A DNA stretch of 64,000 nucleotides, from the NCBI GenBank assembly GCA_963844115.1, contig CAWJNN010000002.1, positions 33,520-97,519 of the forward strand, written 5' to 3'. The translations under genes were made by a program, and so were the position numbers. The DNA comes from CS4-C045 sp963844115. Lineage in GTDB: Bacteria; Planctomycetota; Planctomycetia; Pirellulales; UBA7805. Position 1 is the first letter of the stretch; the number at the start of each line of letters is the position of its first letter. Below, one piece after another: positions 55,349 to 63,898 of the stretch. The notes under the pieces are model-generated. The model ran no database searches. It worked only from the letters and a program-made list of their open reading frames with translations, and was not told the origin of the DNA.

Positions 55349-56230
55349 CTAGAAGGACGATGGGGTTTCGGGCCACAGCATGTCGTGAACGTTCATCAAG
55401 GTAAGGCCCAAAAACAGATCCATCACGATAATTGCGACAAAAGAATACACAAAGGCCTGTGTCGCCGCGCGGCCCACGCCTTCGGCACCCGGGTCGCAGT
55501 GAAAACCGCGATGGCAACCCAGGATGGCAATCGCCGCGCCAAAGAACAAACTCTTGAAGATCCCCGAAAAGAGGTCGTACGAACCCACAAGACTTTGGGA
55601 GTTATACCAGTAATGAAACGTATCAATTTCGAAGATAACAATGCTGAAATAAGCTCCGCCAACGACTCCCATGAAATTGGCAACGGCGGTCAACGCCGGG
55701 ATCAGACACAAGCACGCCAGAAGTCGCGGCACGACGAGATAGTAATGGGGGTTCGCACCCATGCTGGCTAACGCGTCAATTTGTTCCGTGACGCGCATCG
55801 TGCCCAGCTCGGCGGCCATGGCGCTGCCGACGCGGCCCGCCAGCATCGTACCTGCCAGAACGGGTCCGAGTTCGGTAACCAGCGCCATATTAATGACACC
55901 CCCCAGCCGGGTTTCCAGCCCCAAGCCGGCGAACTGGCTGTAACTTTGCACCGCCAGCACCATCCCGATAAATGTGCCGGTGAGTGCGACAACAGGCAGG
56001 CTGCGGACGCCGACCTGATAAAAGTTTGGCAACAGGGTTTCTTTGCGCGGCAAGCGTGTGAACAACCACGATAGCGTGCGCATCGTGAAGATCGTGATGC
56101 TGCCCACCGCGCAAAGTCCGCGGATGGTCACGTCACCAATGTCCGCGAACCAATTGCTGATGGAAGCCACCACGCGCTCCAGCCATCCAGCCGATCGAGG
56201 TATCGAAATGTCGTTTTCTTCGCTCGCCAC
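55349..56230 (-). CDS. mlaE: MlaE-like permease
   Basis: The 293-residue membrane protein shows the MlaE family pattern with LTGTFIGMVLAVQSYSQFAGLGLETRLG, ALVTELGPVLAGTMLAGRVGSAMAAELGTMRVTEQIDAL and PRLLACLCLIPALT. It then has several helices (GVVGGAYFSIVIFEIDTF). An N-terminal amphipathic part precedes the first helix, as in E. coli. It forms the lipid channel of the Mla complex. It is the first gene of the operon and diverges from the potassium channel gene. Confidence 0.93.
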   Translation of the reverse strand: MASEENDISIPRSAGWLERVVASISNWFADIGDVTIRGLCAVGSITIFTMRTLSWLFTRLPRKETLLPNFYQVGVRSLPVVALTGTFIGMVLAVQSYSQFAGLGLETRLGGVINMALVTELGPVLAGTMLAGRVGSAMAAELGTMRVTEQIDALASMGANPHYYLVVPRLLACLCLIPALTAVANFMGVVGGAYFSIVIFEIDTFHYWYNSQSLVGSYDLFSGIFKSLFFGAAIAILGCHRGFHCDPGAEGVGRAATQAFVYSFVAIIVMDLFLGLTLMNVHDMLWPETPSSF

Positions 56231-56606
56231 GGTTTCGCTCGTGATTTGCAGGCCGTCGTGTGATATCTTGCTGTTATGCGCACACTGCTAGCAGCCATGT
56301 GCGCATAATGCGATCACCCGTCCTCATCATCGACCGACCGAGTTTGTCGCTTGAAGCAACTTTATCGGTAACCGCGTCGAGGCAGATTGGGTTGTACAGA
56401 GAAGCTTGATCGCATGTTGGCATATTATGCGCGCGAGATGAGTGGCGGTGGATGCGCGCGAAGATCGACCGCCTGCGTCTCAACATTTCTGTGTTGAAGA
56501 TCGTTCTTTGGCCAGCTAGCACCTTTCCGTAGAATGCCGTCCGCTCGATTCATCGAACGCGGCCTGGTCGGCACTCCTTACGCCGCGCCAAGGAAAGGGA
56601 CTAGCG
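56231..56606. other. Divergent region between mlaE and the potassium channel gene
   Basis: No gene is seen in these 376 bp. It contains an 11-bp inverted repeat (56274-56308), and the motif ttatgcgc recurs at about 56425. Promoters for both genes are expected here; a TATA-like box could not be chosen with confidence. Confidence 0.5.
56274..56308. promoter_or_regulatory. Inverted repeat ttatgcgcaca-N13-tgtgcgcataa
   Basis: Two perfect 11-bp arms (56274-56284, 56298-56308) flank 13 bp containing a smaller palindrome (ctgctagcag). A half-site tattatgcgcgcg lies at about 56424. This fits an operator for a dimeric regulator, or a hairpin. It lies 44 bp upstream of the mlaE start codon. Confidence 0.55.
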
Positions 56607-57587
56607 ATGCGGACCGTACTGATTTCCCTGCTGTTTGGCACCGCCATGGTAGTCGTTACGGGCGTGGTCGTGTTTCACGTCACGATGGAACTGACGTGGA
56701 TCGAATCGCTTTATTTCGTCGTCTCAACCATGACGACCGTCGGCTACGGCGATTACAATCTGCGGGACCAGTCACCTGCGTTGAAGTTATTCGGAACTTG
56801 TATGATGGTGTCGGGCGCGGCCTCGATGGCCGCGATCTTCGGTATCATCACCGACGTGCTTTTGAAATCGCGTTTACAGGAATTCTTTACTCAGCGGAGA
56901 CGTCACATGCGCGATCATATTGTCCTTTGCGGTTTGGGCAATGTAGGTTTTCGCGTCCTGGAACACTTGATCCATCTGGGCGAGCCCGTAGTGGTCGTCG
57001 AAAAGCAGGAGGAAGGGGCGTTCCTGGATCAGGCCCGCGCGCTCAAGGTGCCGTTGGTCATCGGAGATGTTCGCTTTTCATCGATCTTGAAGGAAGTTAA
57101 CATCGAGGAAGCCAAGTGCCTTATTGCTGCGACCGATGACGACCTGGCCAACCTGGATGCGGCACTTACCGCGCGCGAAGCCAATAACGAAATTCGGATC
57201 GTGCTGCGCATGTTCGACCAGGAATTGGCCAAGAAAATCCAGGATGCGTTCAGCATTCAGACCGCATTTAGTACTTCGGCACTTGCTGCCCCGGCGTTCG
57301 CCATGGCCGCGGTCGATCGGCGTGTCATCGGCAGTTTCGACATTGGAAGTGATCTGATGTTGAATCTCCAAATCGATGTCATCAAGGGTTCGGAGTTGGA
57401 CGGAATGACCGCCGCCGAATTGGACAACGGCCATGCGTCGTTGTTGGCGCACACGGATGGTCAGACAGACCACAGGTCGCTGCATCCGCCCGGCGACTTG
57501 TCGATTCGATCAGGTGACACGATCGTGGTCGCGATCGCTCCCGACTGCTTACCGCGTCTGAAGGAAATGAATACGGCACCAGGTTAG
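56607..57587 (+). CDS. Potassium channel with TrkA-N/RCK domains
   Basis: The 326-residue protein has two membrane helices around a pore helix and the selectivity filter TVGYGD at residues 44-49, followed by an inner helix (LFGTCMMVSGAASMAAIFGI). The cytoplasmic RCK domain starts at about residue 100, with the nucleotide-binding IVLCGLGNVGFRVLEHL and the acid that ends beta-2 in VVVVEKQEEG. A TrkA-C type part follows near residue 245. It should be a ligand-gated K+ channel of the MthK/Kch type. Confidence 0.9.
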   Translation: MRTVLISLLFGTAMVVVTGVVVFHVTMELTWIESLYFVVSTMTTVGYGDYNLRDQSPALKLFGTCMMVSGAASMAAIFGIITDVLLKSRLQEFFTQRRRHMRDHIVLCGLGNVGFRVLEHLIHLGEPVVVVEKQEEGAFLDQARALKVPLVIGDVRFSSILKEVNIEEAKCLIAATDDDLANLDAALTAREANNEIRIVLRMFDQELAKKIQDAFSIQTAFSTSALAAPAFAMAAVDRRVIGSFDIGSDLMLNLQIDVIKGSELDGMTAAELDNGHASLLAHTDGQTDHRSLHPPGDLSIRSGDTIVVAIAPDCLPRLKEMNTAPG

Positions 57588-57792
57588 TGTGCCAGATTTG
57601 TGAGCCAGAGTAGGGCGCTGCAAAACCCGGCGATACGGCGCCTTTGCATTCCGCGTGTGCCTTTGGTTGTCGCCTTTCTGAACGACTGCTATGATCAGGG
57701 TATCGCGATGGTTCAGCTGTCGAGATTCGATGAACTGTGGCCGAGTGTGACGAATCGCTGATTGCGATCGTGCAGTTCCCGAAACGATCGGA

Positions 57793-58896
57793 ATGGACTC
57801 CTCCCGCTACCCACCTCCCTACGATCCCTCCCTGGTTACCGCCACGATGGCATCGCCAACCGACCCAGACCTGTTCAGCGAGAGCACGATGACCTTCGGG
57901 GAACACCTCGAAGAGTTGCGGTCGTGTCTCGTCAAGTCCCTGCTGTGGCTGATGGTCGGATTCGCCGTGGGACTGATGGTCGGCGATCGCATGGTCCGTG
58001 CGGTTCAAGGTCCGGTCGAAAAGAGCTTGCGTACCCATTACCAGGGGGTTGGGAGAAGCGACTACCAGCAGTTTGCCGAACAACATCAAGAAAACGATCT
58101 ACCGCTTCCTTATTCAATTGCCGAGGTCAATGCAATCATCAAAGACGGGTACACCTTTGAAAAATACCTTGTGCATCCCGCCGCCGTGCGGACCGTGCTG
58201 GAAGTCGAAGCGAAACAGGATGCGCTGCCAACACCATCGGACGACGGCTCGACAGAAGTCGCGAAATTGTCGGCCAACCTGGTGCCGCTGTTCGTCTGGA
58301 TTAAGTCCGACAAGGATCCACGAATGTCGCTGATTGCCTTGCAAGCTCAAGAAGCATTCATGATCTGGCTAAAAGCATCACTGGTAGTCGGCTTTGTTCT
58401 GGTGAGCCCGATGATCTTCTATCACATATGGTCGTTTGTTGCAGCGGGTCTGTATCCTCACGAGAAGAAGTATGTAAACGTGTTCTTGCCGTTCAGCGTC
58501 CTGCTCTTTTTGACCGGCGCGTTGTTTTGTTTTTTCGTAGTTTTCCGTTTTATTTTGGATTTCCTGTTTGGATTTAATGCGAGTTTAGGAATCGATCCAA
58601 GCCCCAGAATCAGCGATTGGCTCAGCTTTGCCCTGATTCTTCCCATCGGATTTGGGATCAGCTTTCAGTTGCCGCTGATCATGCTGTTTCTGGAACGCAT
58701 TGGCGTTTTCGACGTGGCAGTGTATCTGGCCAAATGGCGGATTGCCATCTTGGCGATTGCCGTTATTTCCATGTTGTTGACGCCGGCCGATCCAATCAGC
58801 ATGCTCGCGATGGCGGTTCCCCTGACGGCGCTTTATTTTCTTGGCATCTTGCTGTGCCGTTACACGCCGAAAAAAGAGAGCATGCTGGACAACTGA
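57793..58896 (+). CDS. tatC: Twin-arginine translocase subunit TatC with long insertion
   Basis: TatC is the signal-reading part of the Tat export machinery for folded proteins. MTFGEHLEELRSCLVKSLLWL is the hallmark N-terminus (from residue 33). Later blocks are SPMIFYHIWSFVAAGLYPHEKKYV, FGISFQLPLIMLFLERIG and LTPADPISMLAMAVPL. Length is 367 residues instead of about 250, because about 120 residues are inserted after TM1, with the segment DYQQFAEQHQENDLPLPYSI and KQDALPTPSDDGS. The insertion should face the periplasm. TatA/B is not adjacent. Confidence 0.93.
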   Translation: MDSSRYPPPYDPSLVTATMASPTDPDLFSESTMTFGEHLEELRSCLVKSLLWLMVGFAVGLMVGDRMVRAVQGPVEKSLRTHYQGVGRSDYQQFAEQHQENDLPLPYSIAEVNAIIKDGYTFEKYLVHPAAVRTVLEVEAKQDALPTPSDDGSTEVAKLSANLVPLFVWIKSDKDPRMSLIALQAQEAFMIWLKASLVVGFVLVSPMIFYHIWSFVAAGLYPHEKKYVNVFLPFSVLLFLTGALFCFFVVFRFILDFLFGFNASLGIDPSPRISDWLSFALILPIGFGISFQLPLIMLFLERIGVFDVAVYLAKWRIAILAIAVISMLLTPADPISMLAMAVPLTALYFLGILLCRYTPKKESMLDN

Positions 58897-58904
58897 TCGA
58901 CAGG

Positions 58905-59840
58905 CTAGGTTGAGTAGATCCATTTCCCCAGGAACATCGTAGGGATCAATAGTCCCAAGATCAGGATCGCCCCCTGCCAGCCTTGTACCGCATAGGTAAT
59001 GGCGGCATCCAGGACGATCAACGACAGCAGGCACGTCTTGACGGCGGTCTGTACCATCGGCGGTCGAGGATCGGCCACGGCCCGCAGGCAACGCCAACTG
59101 ATCTGTGCGGCCAGGACGATCCAAAACAAGTACCAGGTTTCTAACCGTCCCGACACGTAGCTTTTCGGCACGAGATTGGGGAAATAGGCGAGGGTGCCGA
59201 GGCCGGCGAGCATTACCAGGGCGCCTGCCAGTAGCATGAACCGATTGCTGACGACCGCTTCAGTTCTGGCGAAGCCGGTCACACCGACGATGTAGATTCC
59301 GATTCCGGCCGCAACGAGATAGTGGGTTTGATGCCACGGGTCTGCGATCACGCACATTCCAAGCAGAACATTCAACATGCGACAAAGGCCCATATTGATC
59401 GGCCCCAACCAGGTTTCCTTCAGCAAGCCGTCGTAGCTGAGCACGGCCGCCGCCAGGGCGAGCGCCAGGATGCCCGATCGCCATCCGACGAAATAGGCCG
59501 CCGTGAATGCGGCCACGAGGCCGACAACAATGAGCTGAGAACCGATCCATTGCGCGGCCGATTCCGGCACGCGTCGCGAGGGGATGGGTCGGGCGGGCCG
59601 TTGTTCAGCATCCTTGTCGCGATCAAAGTAGTCGTTCCAGACCATGCCTGCCAGGTACAGGCAGCCGGACGTGCAGATCAACAGGCTGACAATGCCCACC
59701 GGGACGCCGGCCGCCGGGGAGTGCGGTGCGAGCGCGACGGCAACGAAGGCGCCCATTAAAACGTCCGCGATTGCCGTAAAAACGTTCGGCAAACGAAGCA
59801 ATTCCAGATACGCCTGCAGCTTGCGGTCTCGTCGTGGCAT
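58905..59840 (-). CDS. UbiA-family prenyltransferase
   Basis: This 311-residue integral membrane enzyme has the first Asp-rich motif GMVWNDYFDRDKDAEQRPARPIPS (near residues 66-89) and about eight further hydrophobic helices. The second motif is weaker (SYDGLLKE). The NDYFDxxxD type with RPARPIPS is that of UbiA enzymes that attach polyprenyl or similar groups to aromatic or other acceptors. It resembles EboC-type and SCO-like members, which are linked to small-molecule export clusters. The acceptor is unknown. The isomerase gene lies 18 bp upstream in the same direction, so the two are probably one operon. Confidence 0.85.
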   Translation of the reverse strand: MPRRDRKLQAYLELLRLPNVFTAIADVLMGAFVAVALAPHSPAAGVPVGIVSLLICTSGCLYLAGMVWNDYFDRDKDAEQRPARPIPSRRVPESAAQWIGSQLIVVGLVAAFTAAYFVGWRSGILALALAAAVLSYDGLLKETWLGPINMGLCRMLNVLLGMCVIADPWHQTHYLVAAGIGIYIVGVTGFARTEAVVSNRFMLLAGALVMLAGLGTLAYFPNLVPKSYVSGRLETWYLFWIVLAAQISWRCLRAVADPRPPMVQTAVKTCLLSLIVLDAAITYAVQGWQGAILILGLLIPTMFLGKWIYST

Positions 59841-59858
59841 GCAATTCGATCGCGGCGT

Positions 59859-60720
59859 CTACTGGGCCGCCAGCCCCAGCTGGTTCAAGGCATCGGTCAG
59901 GTATTTACGAGCTTCCCGGGCAGCGTCGTCGGGGTTGTCGATATAGGGATACAGTTCGACCGTAATCCAGCCGTCGTAGTGGGTCTTGCTGATTTCCTCC
60001 AACGTGGCGACGAAGTCGATCGCGCCGTGACCGGGAATCAGATGTTTGTGCACGCGAGTGTCGGCGATATCTTCAAAATGATAATGCCGCGTATGGGGCT
60101 GCATTTGCTGGATCCACTTTTCAGGGTCTTCGTTCACGCAGTACGCATGCCCGACGTCAAAGTTGAGCCCTACGCGTGGCGAATCGATTCGGTCGACGAA
60201 TTCCAGGTACTGATCAAACCTCTCGATCAACAATTCCGGTTCCGGCTCGATCAACAGATCGACGCCCAGATTTTCGGCAACTTCAATGCACGGCATCAGC
60301 TCGTCATAAAAAATATCTGCGCACTTGCTGCCACGACTGTTCCGGGGTCAACTGACCGCCCGGTTCGGTAGTGATGTTCGGGGCACCGATATCGACGGCC
60401 AATTGCAAGGATCGCTTGGTGTGTTCGCGGCGGATCGCCCGGTAGTGGGGATCGGGATCGGTCCAGCCGGGATGCCAGTACGGCTGCCGAGGGTCGGCGA
60501 CCGCGTTCATCATGAAGGCGTTGATATTCGAAATCGTGAGATTGTGCCTGGCCAGCGCATCCCGAATCGATTGCTTCCGTTCTTCCAACAGGCCCGCCGG
60601 CCAGGCATGAGGTACATCCGCCAGAATCTCGATGCCGCTATACCCCAGCTGAGCAACCCGTTCGATCGTATCCTCGATCGAAAAATGCATGTACGCATTA
60701 GAACTGAAAGCAAGCTTCAT
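59859..60720 (-). pseudogene. Sugar phosphate isomerase/epimerase-like TIM-barrel protein, one frameshift as read
   Basis: From the ATG at 60718-60720 the frame starts MKLAFSSNAYMHFSIEDTIERVAQLGYSG-IEI and continues to QQVRRYF. There it stops because a run of six T is present on the minus strand. With five T it reads RRYFYDELMPCIEVAENLG and continues through LLIEPEPELLIE, GLNFDVGHAYCVNEDP, HYHFEDIADTRVHKHLIPGHGAIDF and WITVELYPYI, where metal ligands E, D, H and E are clear. Restored length is about 286 residues. The start codon abuts a heptad array. The substrate is unknown. Confidence 0.8.
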
Positions 60721-60754
60721 GATTGCGGATTTCGGATTGCGGATTTCGGATTGG
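60721..60754 (+). repeat. Heptad array (ggattNc)n, short left arm
   Basis: About five heptads of ggattgc or ggatttc directly in front of the isomerase start (minus strand). It faces the longer right arm at 60777 in opposite orientation. Confidence 0.88.
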
Positions 60755-60776
60755 GAAGAACGCTTATCGTGCATGA

Positions 60777-60913
60777 TCAATCCGCAATCCGCAATCCCCA
60801 ATCCGCAATCCCCAATCCCCAATCAAAATAATCCCCAATCCGCAATCCCCAATCCCCAATCAAAATAATCCCCAATCCGCAATCCGCAATCCGCAATTAA
60901 AATAATCCGCAAT
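60777..60913 (+). repeat. Heptad array (aatccNc)n, long right arm
   Basis: About 19 heptads, aatccgc and aatcccc, with an interruption aaaataatcc repeated three times. It fills the gap between the isomerase and the following permease gene to within 5 bp of the latter's stop codon. Confidence 0.92.
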
Positions 60914-60917
60914 TGGA

Positions 60918-61850
60918 CTAGCTGCTGGCGCTGCGGTAGGACTTGAGTGCCCAGTAAAAGATTCTGCGCGACAGCCACAGACTGGCGACAGTGGCCAACA
61001 GGGCAAAGGCAGCCAACGGCCAGTTATTCTGATCGAAGGGTTTGGCCATCATCCGCGCGGGGATATTCACGGCCAGCAGCACGGGAACGACGAACGAGAA
61101 GAACCCCCGCAGCGAACGGCCCACCCATTCGCGCGCATTTCCCGGCGGACCGTCGAAGATCTCCATGGGATACCGTGAAAAGTTGGTGATGTAGAACCAG
61201 AAATTGTAAAGCGACTGATTGCGGCCCAGCCAAATACTGGACGACGCCAGCGATATCATCAGGCTGTACAGCACCAATACCCCACAGACAATATACAGCG
61301 GGTACAGCAGAACCTGGATCAGCGTTAGCTGCAGAACCTGTTGGTCGTACAACTGATACAGCGAAAAACCCAACAGGCACAGTGCGAATACCGCATTGCC
61401 CAGCCCCGACCAGTGGACCTTGTGTAGCGAGACGAGAAACTGCGTGTCGATCGGCTTGAGCAGGGCGAAGTCTAGATTGCCGGTGCGGATCAATTCGCTG
61501 AACTCCTCCGCGTTGGGCATAAAGAACGCCTGCACCAAACTGTTTATCAACATCGTCGTGGCGATAAAGATAAAGAACTGGTATTTTCCCCAGCCGGTAT
61601 CGGCACCTATCGAATCGACGTACGAAAAAATCAGAATGTAAAAGCCCAGATTCATGAACATCCAGGACATCGATGCAATCGTTTCGATCACAAAGTTTGA
61701 TCGAAATGTCATGTCTCGGATGAGGCTATTTCGAGCGAACGTGAGGAACACGCGCAAGTACGAAGGATGATGTTCTGTGTCGTTTGCTAAACGGCGATAC
61801 TGCATGAGGAATCTTGCTTTAGCCTCCGTAGCCACTGTAGCGTTGGACAC
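60918..61850 (-). CDS. ABC-2 type permease, subunit 2
   Basis: The 310-residue protein has six hydrophobic segments (FVIETIASMSWMFMNLGFYIL, FFIFIATTMLINSLVQAFF, GLGNAVFALCLLGFSLYQL and others) and the block FSELIRTGNLDFALLKPIDTQFLVS, typical of ABC-2 DUF990 permeases. The start at 61850 overlaps the previous gene by 32 bp; MQYRRLANDTEHH at 61805 is an alternative without overlap. It works with the upstream permease and ATPase. The substrate is unknown. Confidence 0.85.
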   Translation of the reverse strand: MSNATVATEAKARFLMQYRRLANDTEHHPSYLRVFLTFARNSLIRDMTFRSNFVIETIASMSWMFMNLGFYILIFSYVDSIGADTGWGKYQFFIFIATTMLINSLVQAFFMPNAEEFSELIRTGNLDFALLKPIDTQFLVSLHKVHWSGLGNAVFALCLLGFSLYQLYDQQVLQLTLIQVLLYPLYIVCGVLVLYSLMISLASSSIWLGRNQSLYNFWFYITNFSRYPMEIFDGPPGNAREWVGRSLRGFFSFVVPVLLAVNIPARMMAKPFDQNNWPLAAFALLATVASLWLSRRIFYWALKSYRSASS

Positions 61851-62631
61851 CCCGTTGAAACGCCACGCGGCAGGCCAGAATGAAAAACACCACCCAGCCC
61901 GCCTGAATCCACAACCCCCGCGCCAATTCGGCGCCTTCCACTTTTCCCAACCAGACAGCCGCTGGGAAATACGCCAGGTATTTCAGCGGCAGGGCTTCGA
62001 CAATCGTGCTCCACGGCGGCGGCAACATGTCTAGCGGAAACATATGACCGGAAAAGAAAAAGGTGAACAGCATGTAAACGAATAGGAGTGAGCTAACTTC
62101 CAGAAACCAGAATCCGATTAGCCCAATCGTTGCTTCCAAAAAAAATCCCAGCAGAAACGCCATGACCAGCGATGCAGCGAAGCCGGCGATCGTCGCGCCG
62201 TCAGGAACAGGCGGGAAATAGCTGCGACACAGATAGAAAACCAACGCGAAGGGCCCGATCGCCACTCCGTAGTAGACCAATTTGTGAGCCAGACGGTTCA
62301 GCAGCAAGAACCCGATCATGTCGATCGGCTGGATCAGAAACTTCTTGATGGTGCCTTCACGAATCTCGCGAGCAATCCCGGACGCCAGTCCCGGCATACT
62401 GGAAAACGCGCGGCTGACCATCGTCAGCAAGTAATACGCAATAAAGTCATCATAGGTGTAACCAGCCACATCTCCTTTGACGCTTGTGAAAATTGCTCCC
62501 CACAAAAATATCTGTGTAACAATGGGCAAGAAACGCATTAATGTACCCAGCGCAAAATCAGCGCGGTAAACAAGACGCTCCTCCAGGCAGATTCGCAGGA
62601 TGATCCACCAGGTCTGGGCTTTGGCGTACAT
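61819..62631 (-). CDS. ABC-2 type permease, subunit 1
   Basis: The 270-residue protein has six hydrophobic segments, including FLPIVTQIFLWGAIFTSV, FIAYYLLTMVSRAF, FALVFYLC and LLFVYMLFTFFFSGHMFPLDMLPP. The block REGTIKKFLIQPIDMIGFLLLNRLAHK is the coupling part found in ABC-2 DUF990 permeases. It should pair with the next gene as a heterodimer that is powered by the ATPase encoded upstream. A heptad array starts 10 bp before the start codon. Confidence 0.85.
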   Translation of the reverse strand: MYAKAQTWWIILRICLEERLVYRADFALGTLMRFLPIVTQIFLWGAIFTSVKGDVAGYTYDDFIAYYLLTMVSRAFSSMPGLASGIAREIREGTIKKFLIQPIDMIGFLLLNRLAHKLVYYGVAIGPFALVFYLCRSYFPPVPDGATIAGFAASLVMAFLLGFFLEATIGLIGFWFLEVSSLLFVYMLFTFFFSGHMFPLDMLPPPWSTIVEALPLKYLAYFPAAVWLGKVEGAELARGLWIQAGWVVFFILACRVAFQRGVQRYSGYGG

Positions 62632-62641
62632 GGGGCAGGGG

Positions 62642-62690
62642 TCGGTAATCAGTAATCAGTAATCGGTAATCAGTGGTCGGTCGTCAGTCA
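62642..62690 (+). repeat. Heptad array (tcRgtaa)n
   Basis: Seven degenerate heptads, tcggtaa, tcagtaa, tcagtaa, tcggtaa, tcagtgg, tcggtcg and tcagtca, lie in the leader of permease subunit 1. Confidence 0.8.
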
Positions 62691-62744
62691 GTAGGCCGGA
62701 ACAAGTTCCGCGCGCCGGGATTCCGGCAAGAATTGCGGAATGAG

Positions 62745-63761
62745 TTACTGCTCGGCGACGCTTTCCAGTTCCTGGTCCGCATCGTGCTCAGCCAGTGAGA
62801 ACATCTCGGCGATCACTTCTTCCAGGGGCGGGTCTTCGACGCTCAGGTCCTCAATGATGTGCTCATGCAGAATGCCGGCCAGCGCTTCGGTGACGACCGC
62901 CCGCTCGATTCGCAGCGTGGCTTTGGGTGGCACCAGTTCGATGACATCACCATAACGGTTCAAGTCATCCGGCATCGCATCGTCCGCAAAGTGAAGTGTA
63001 ACGATCTTGTAACTGCTGAATTTGTCGATGATGCCCGTCAGCGATCCGTCGTACATGATTTGCCCCCTGGCGATAATTACGACGCGCTGACACAGCGCTG
63101 CGACGTCTTTCATGTAATGGCTGGTCAACAGAATCGTGATTCGCCGCAGCTCCTGGTAATAGCGGAGAAACTTCTGGATCTTGTGCTGGGCAACGACGTC
63201 CAGACCGATTGTCGGCTCGTCCAGGAACAGGACGTCGGGCGCGTGGAGCATGGCGGCAATCAATTCCATCTTCATCCGTTCACCCAGCGAGAGTTCACGC
63301 ACCGGTTGGGACATAAGATTTCGGACGTCCAGCAGATCGACCAGTTCGTCCCGCGATCGTTCGAATTTGCTCGGCTCGATGCGATAGATGTGCTGGTGCA
63401 GACGAAACGATTCGGCGGCCGGCAAATCCCACCACAATTGATTCTTCTGGCCCATCACCAACGCGAAACGGCGACGGTAGGCGTTCTCGCGTCGCCAGGG
63501 AATGTGACCCATCACGCGGGCCGTGCCGCTGGTCGGATTGATCACGCCGCTCAACAGCTTCAACGTCGTCGTCTTTCCCGCACCGTTGGGTCCCAGGAAG
63601 GCGACGAACTCGCCCTGTTCGACCTTCAAATCGATGCTACGAACGGCGTGGACAAGGCGATACTTTCTGGAAAACAATCCGCGAACCGAGGCCAACAGAC
63701 CTTCTTGCTTTTGGTAAACGCGGTAGGTCTTTTCCAGTTTCTCGATTTCGATAATGGCCAT
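62745..63761 (-). CDS. ABC transporter ATPase of the ABC-2 exporter
   Basis: The 338-residue ATPase has Walker A FLGPNGAGKTTTLKLLSG (near residue 53), signature LSLGERMKMELIAAMLHAP, Walker B VLFLDEPTIGLDVVAQ and switch His in LLTSHYMKD. The N-terminal 40 residues, VYQKQEGLLASVRGLFSRKY, and a C-terminal extra domain are those of NatA-like or DUF990-associated ATPases. It is the first gene of a three-gene operon with the two permeases that follow, and likely drives export of a drug, lipid or polysaccharide. Confidence 0.93.
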   Translation of the reverse strand: MAIIEIEKLEKTYRVYQKQEGLLASVRGLFSRKYRLVHAVRSIDLKVEQGEFVAFLGPNGAGKTTTLKLLSGVINPTSGTARVMGHIPWRRENAYRRRFALVMGQKNQLWWDLPAAESFRLHQHIYRIEPSKFERSRDELVDLLDVRNLMSQPVRELSLGERMKMELIAAMLHAPDVLFLDEPTIGLDVVAQHKIQKFLRYYQELRRITILLTSHYMKDVAALCQRVVIIARGQIMYDGSLTGIIDKFSSYKIVTLHFADDAMPDDLNRYGDVIELVPPKATLRIERAVVTEALAGILHEHIIEDLSVEDPPLEEVIAEMFSLAEHDADQELESVAEQ

Positions 63762-63839
63762 GCTGGGGCTGATTATAGATGACCGCAGCGGTGCAGCCTA
63801 GCAGACGACCGTGAATCGAATATGAAGGACATGCCAATG

Positions 63840-63868
63840 TTGTCGCGTTTTTTGCGTTCGGCTATAAT
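63840..63868 (+). promoter_or_regulatory. Strong sigma-70-type promoter for ispF
   Basis: ttgtcg (63840-63845) and tataat (63863-63868) are separated by exactly 17 bp. The ispF reading frame starts about 30 bp later, with gaaggaga between. Confidence 0.7.
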
Positions 63869-63898
63869 TCCTGACCGCTATTTGAAGGAGACCGAAAC

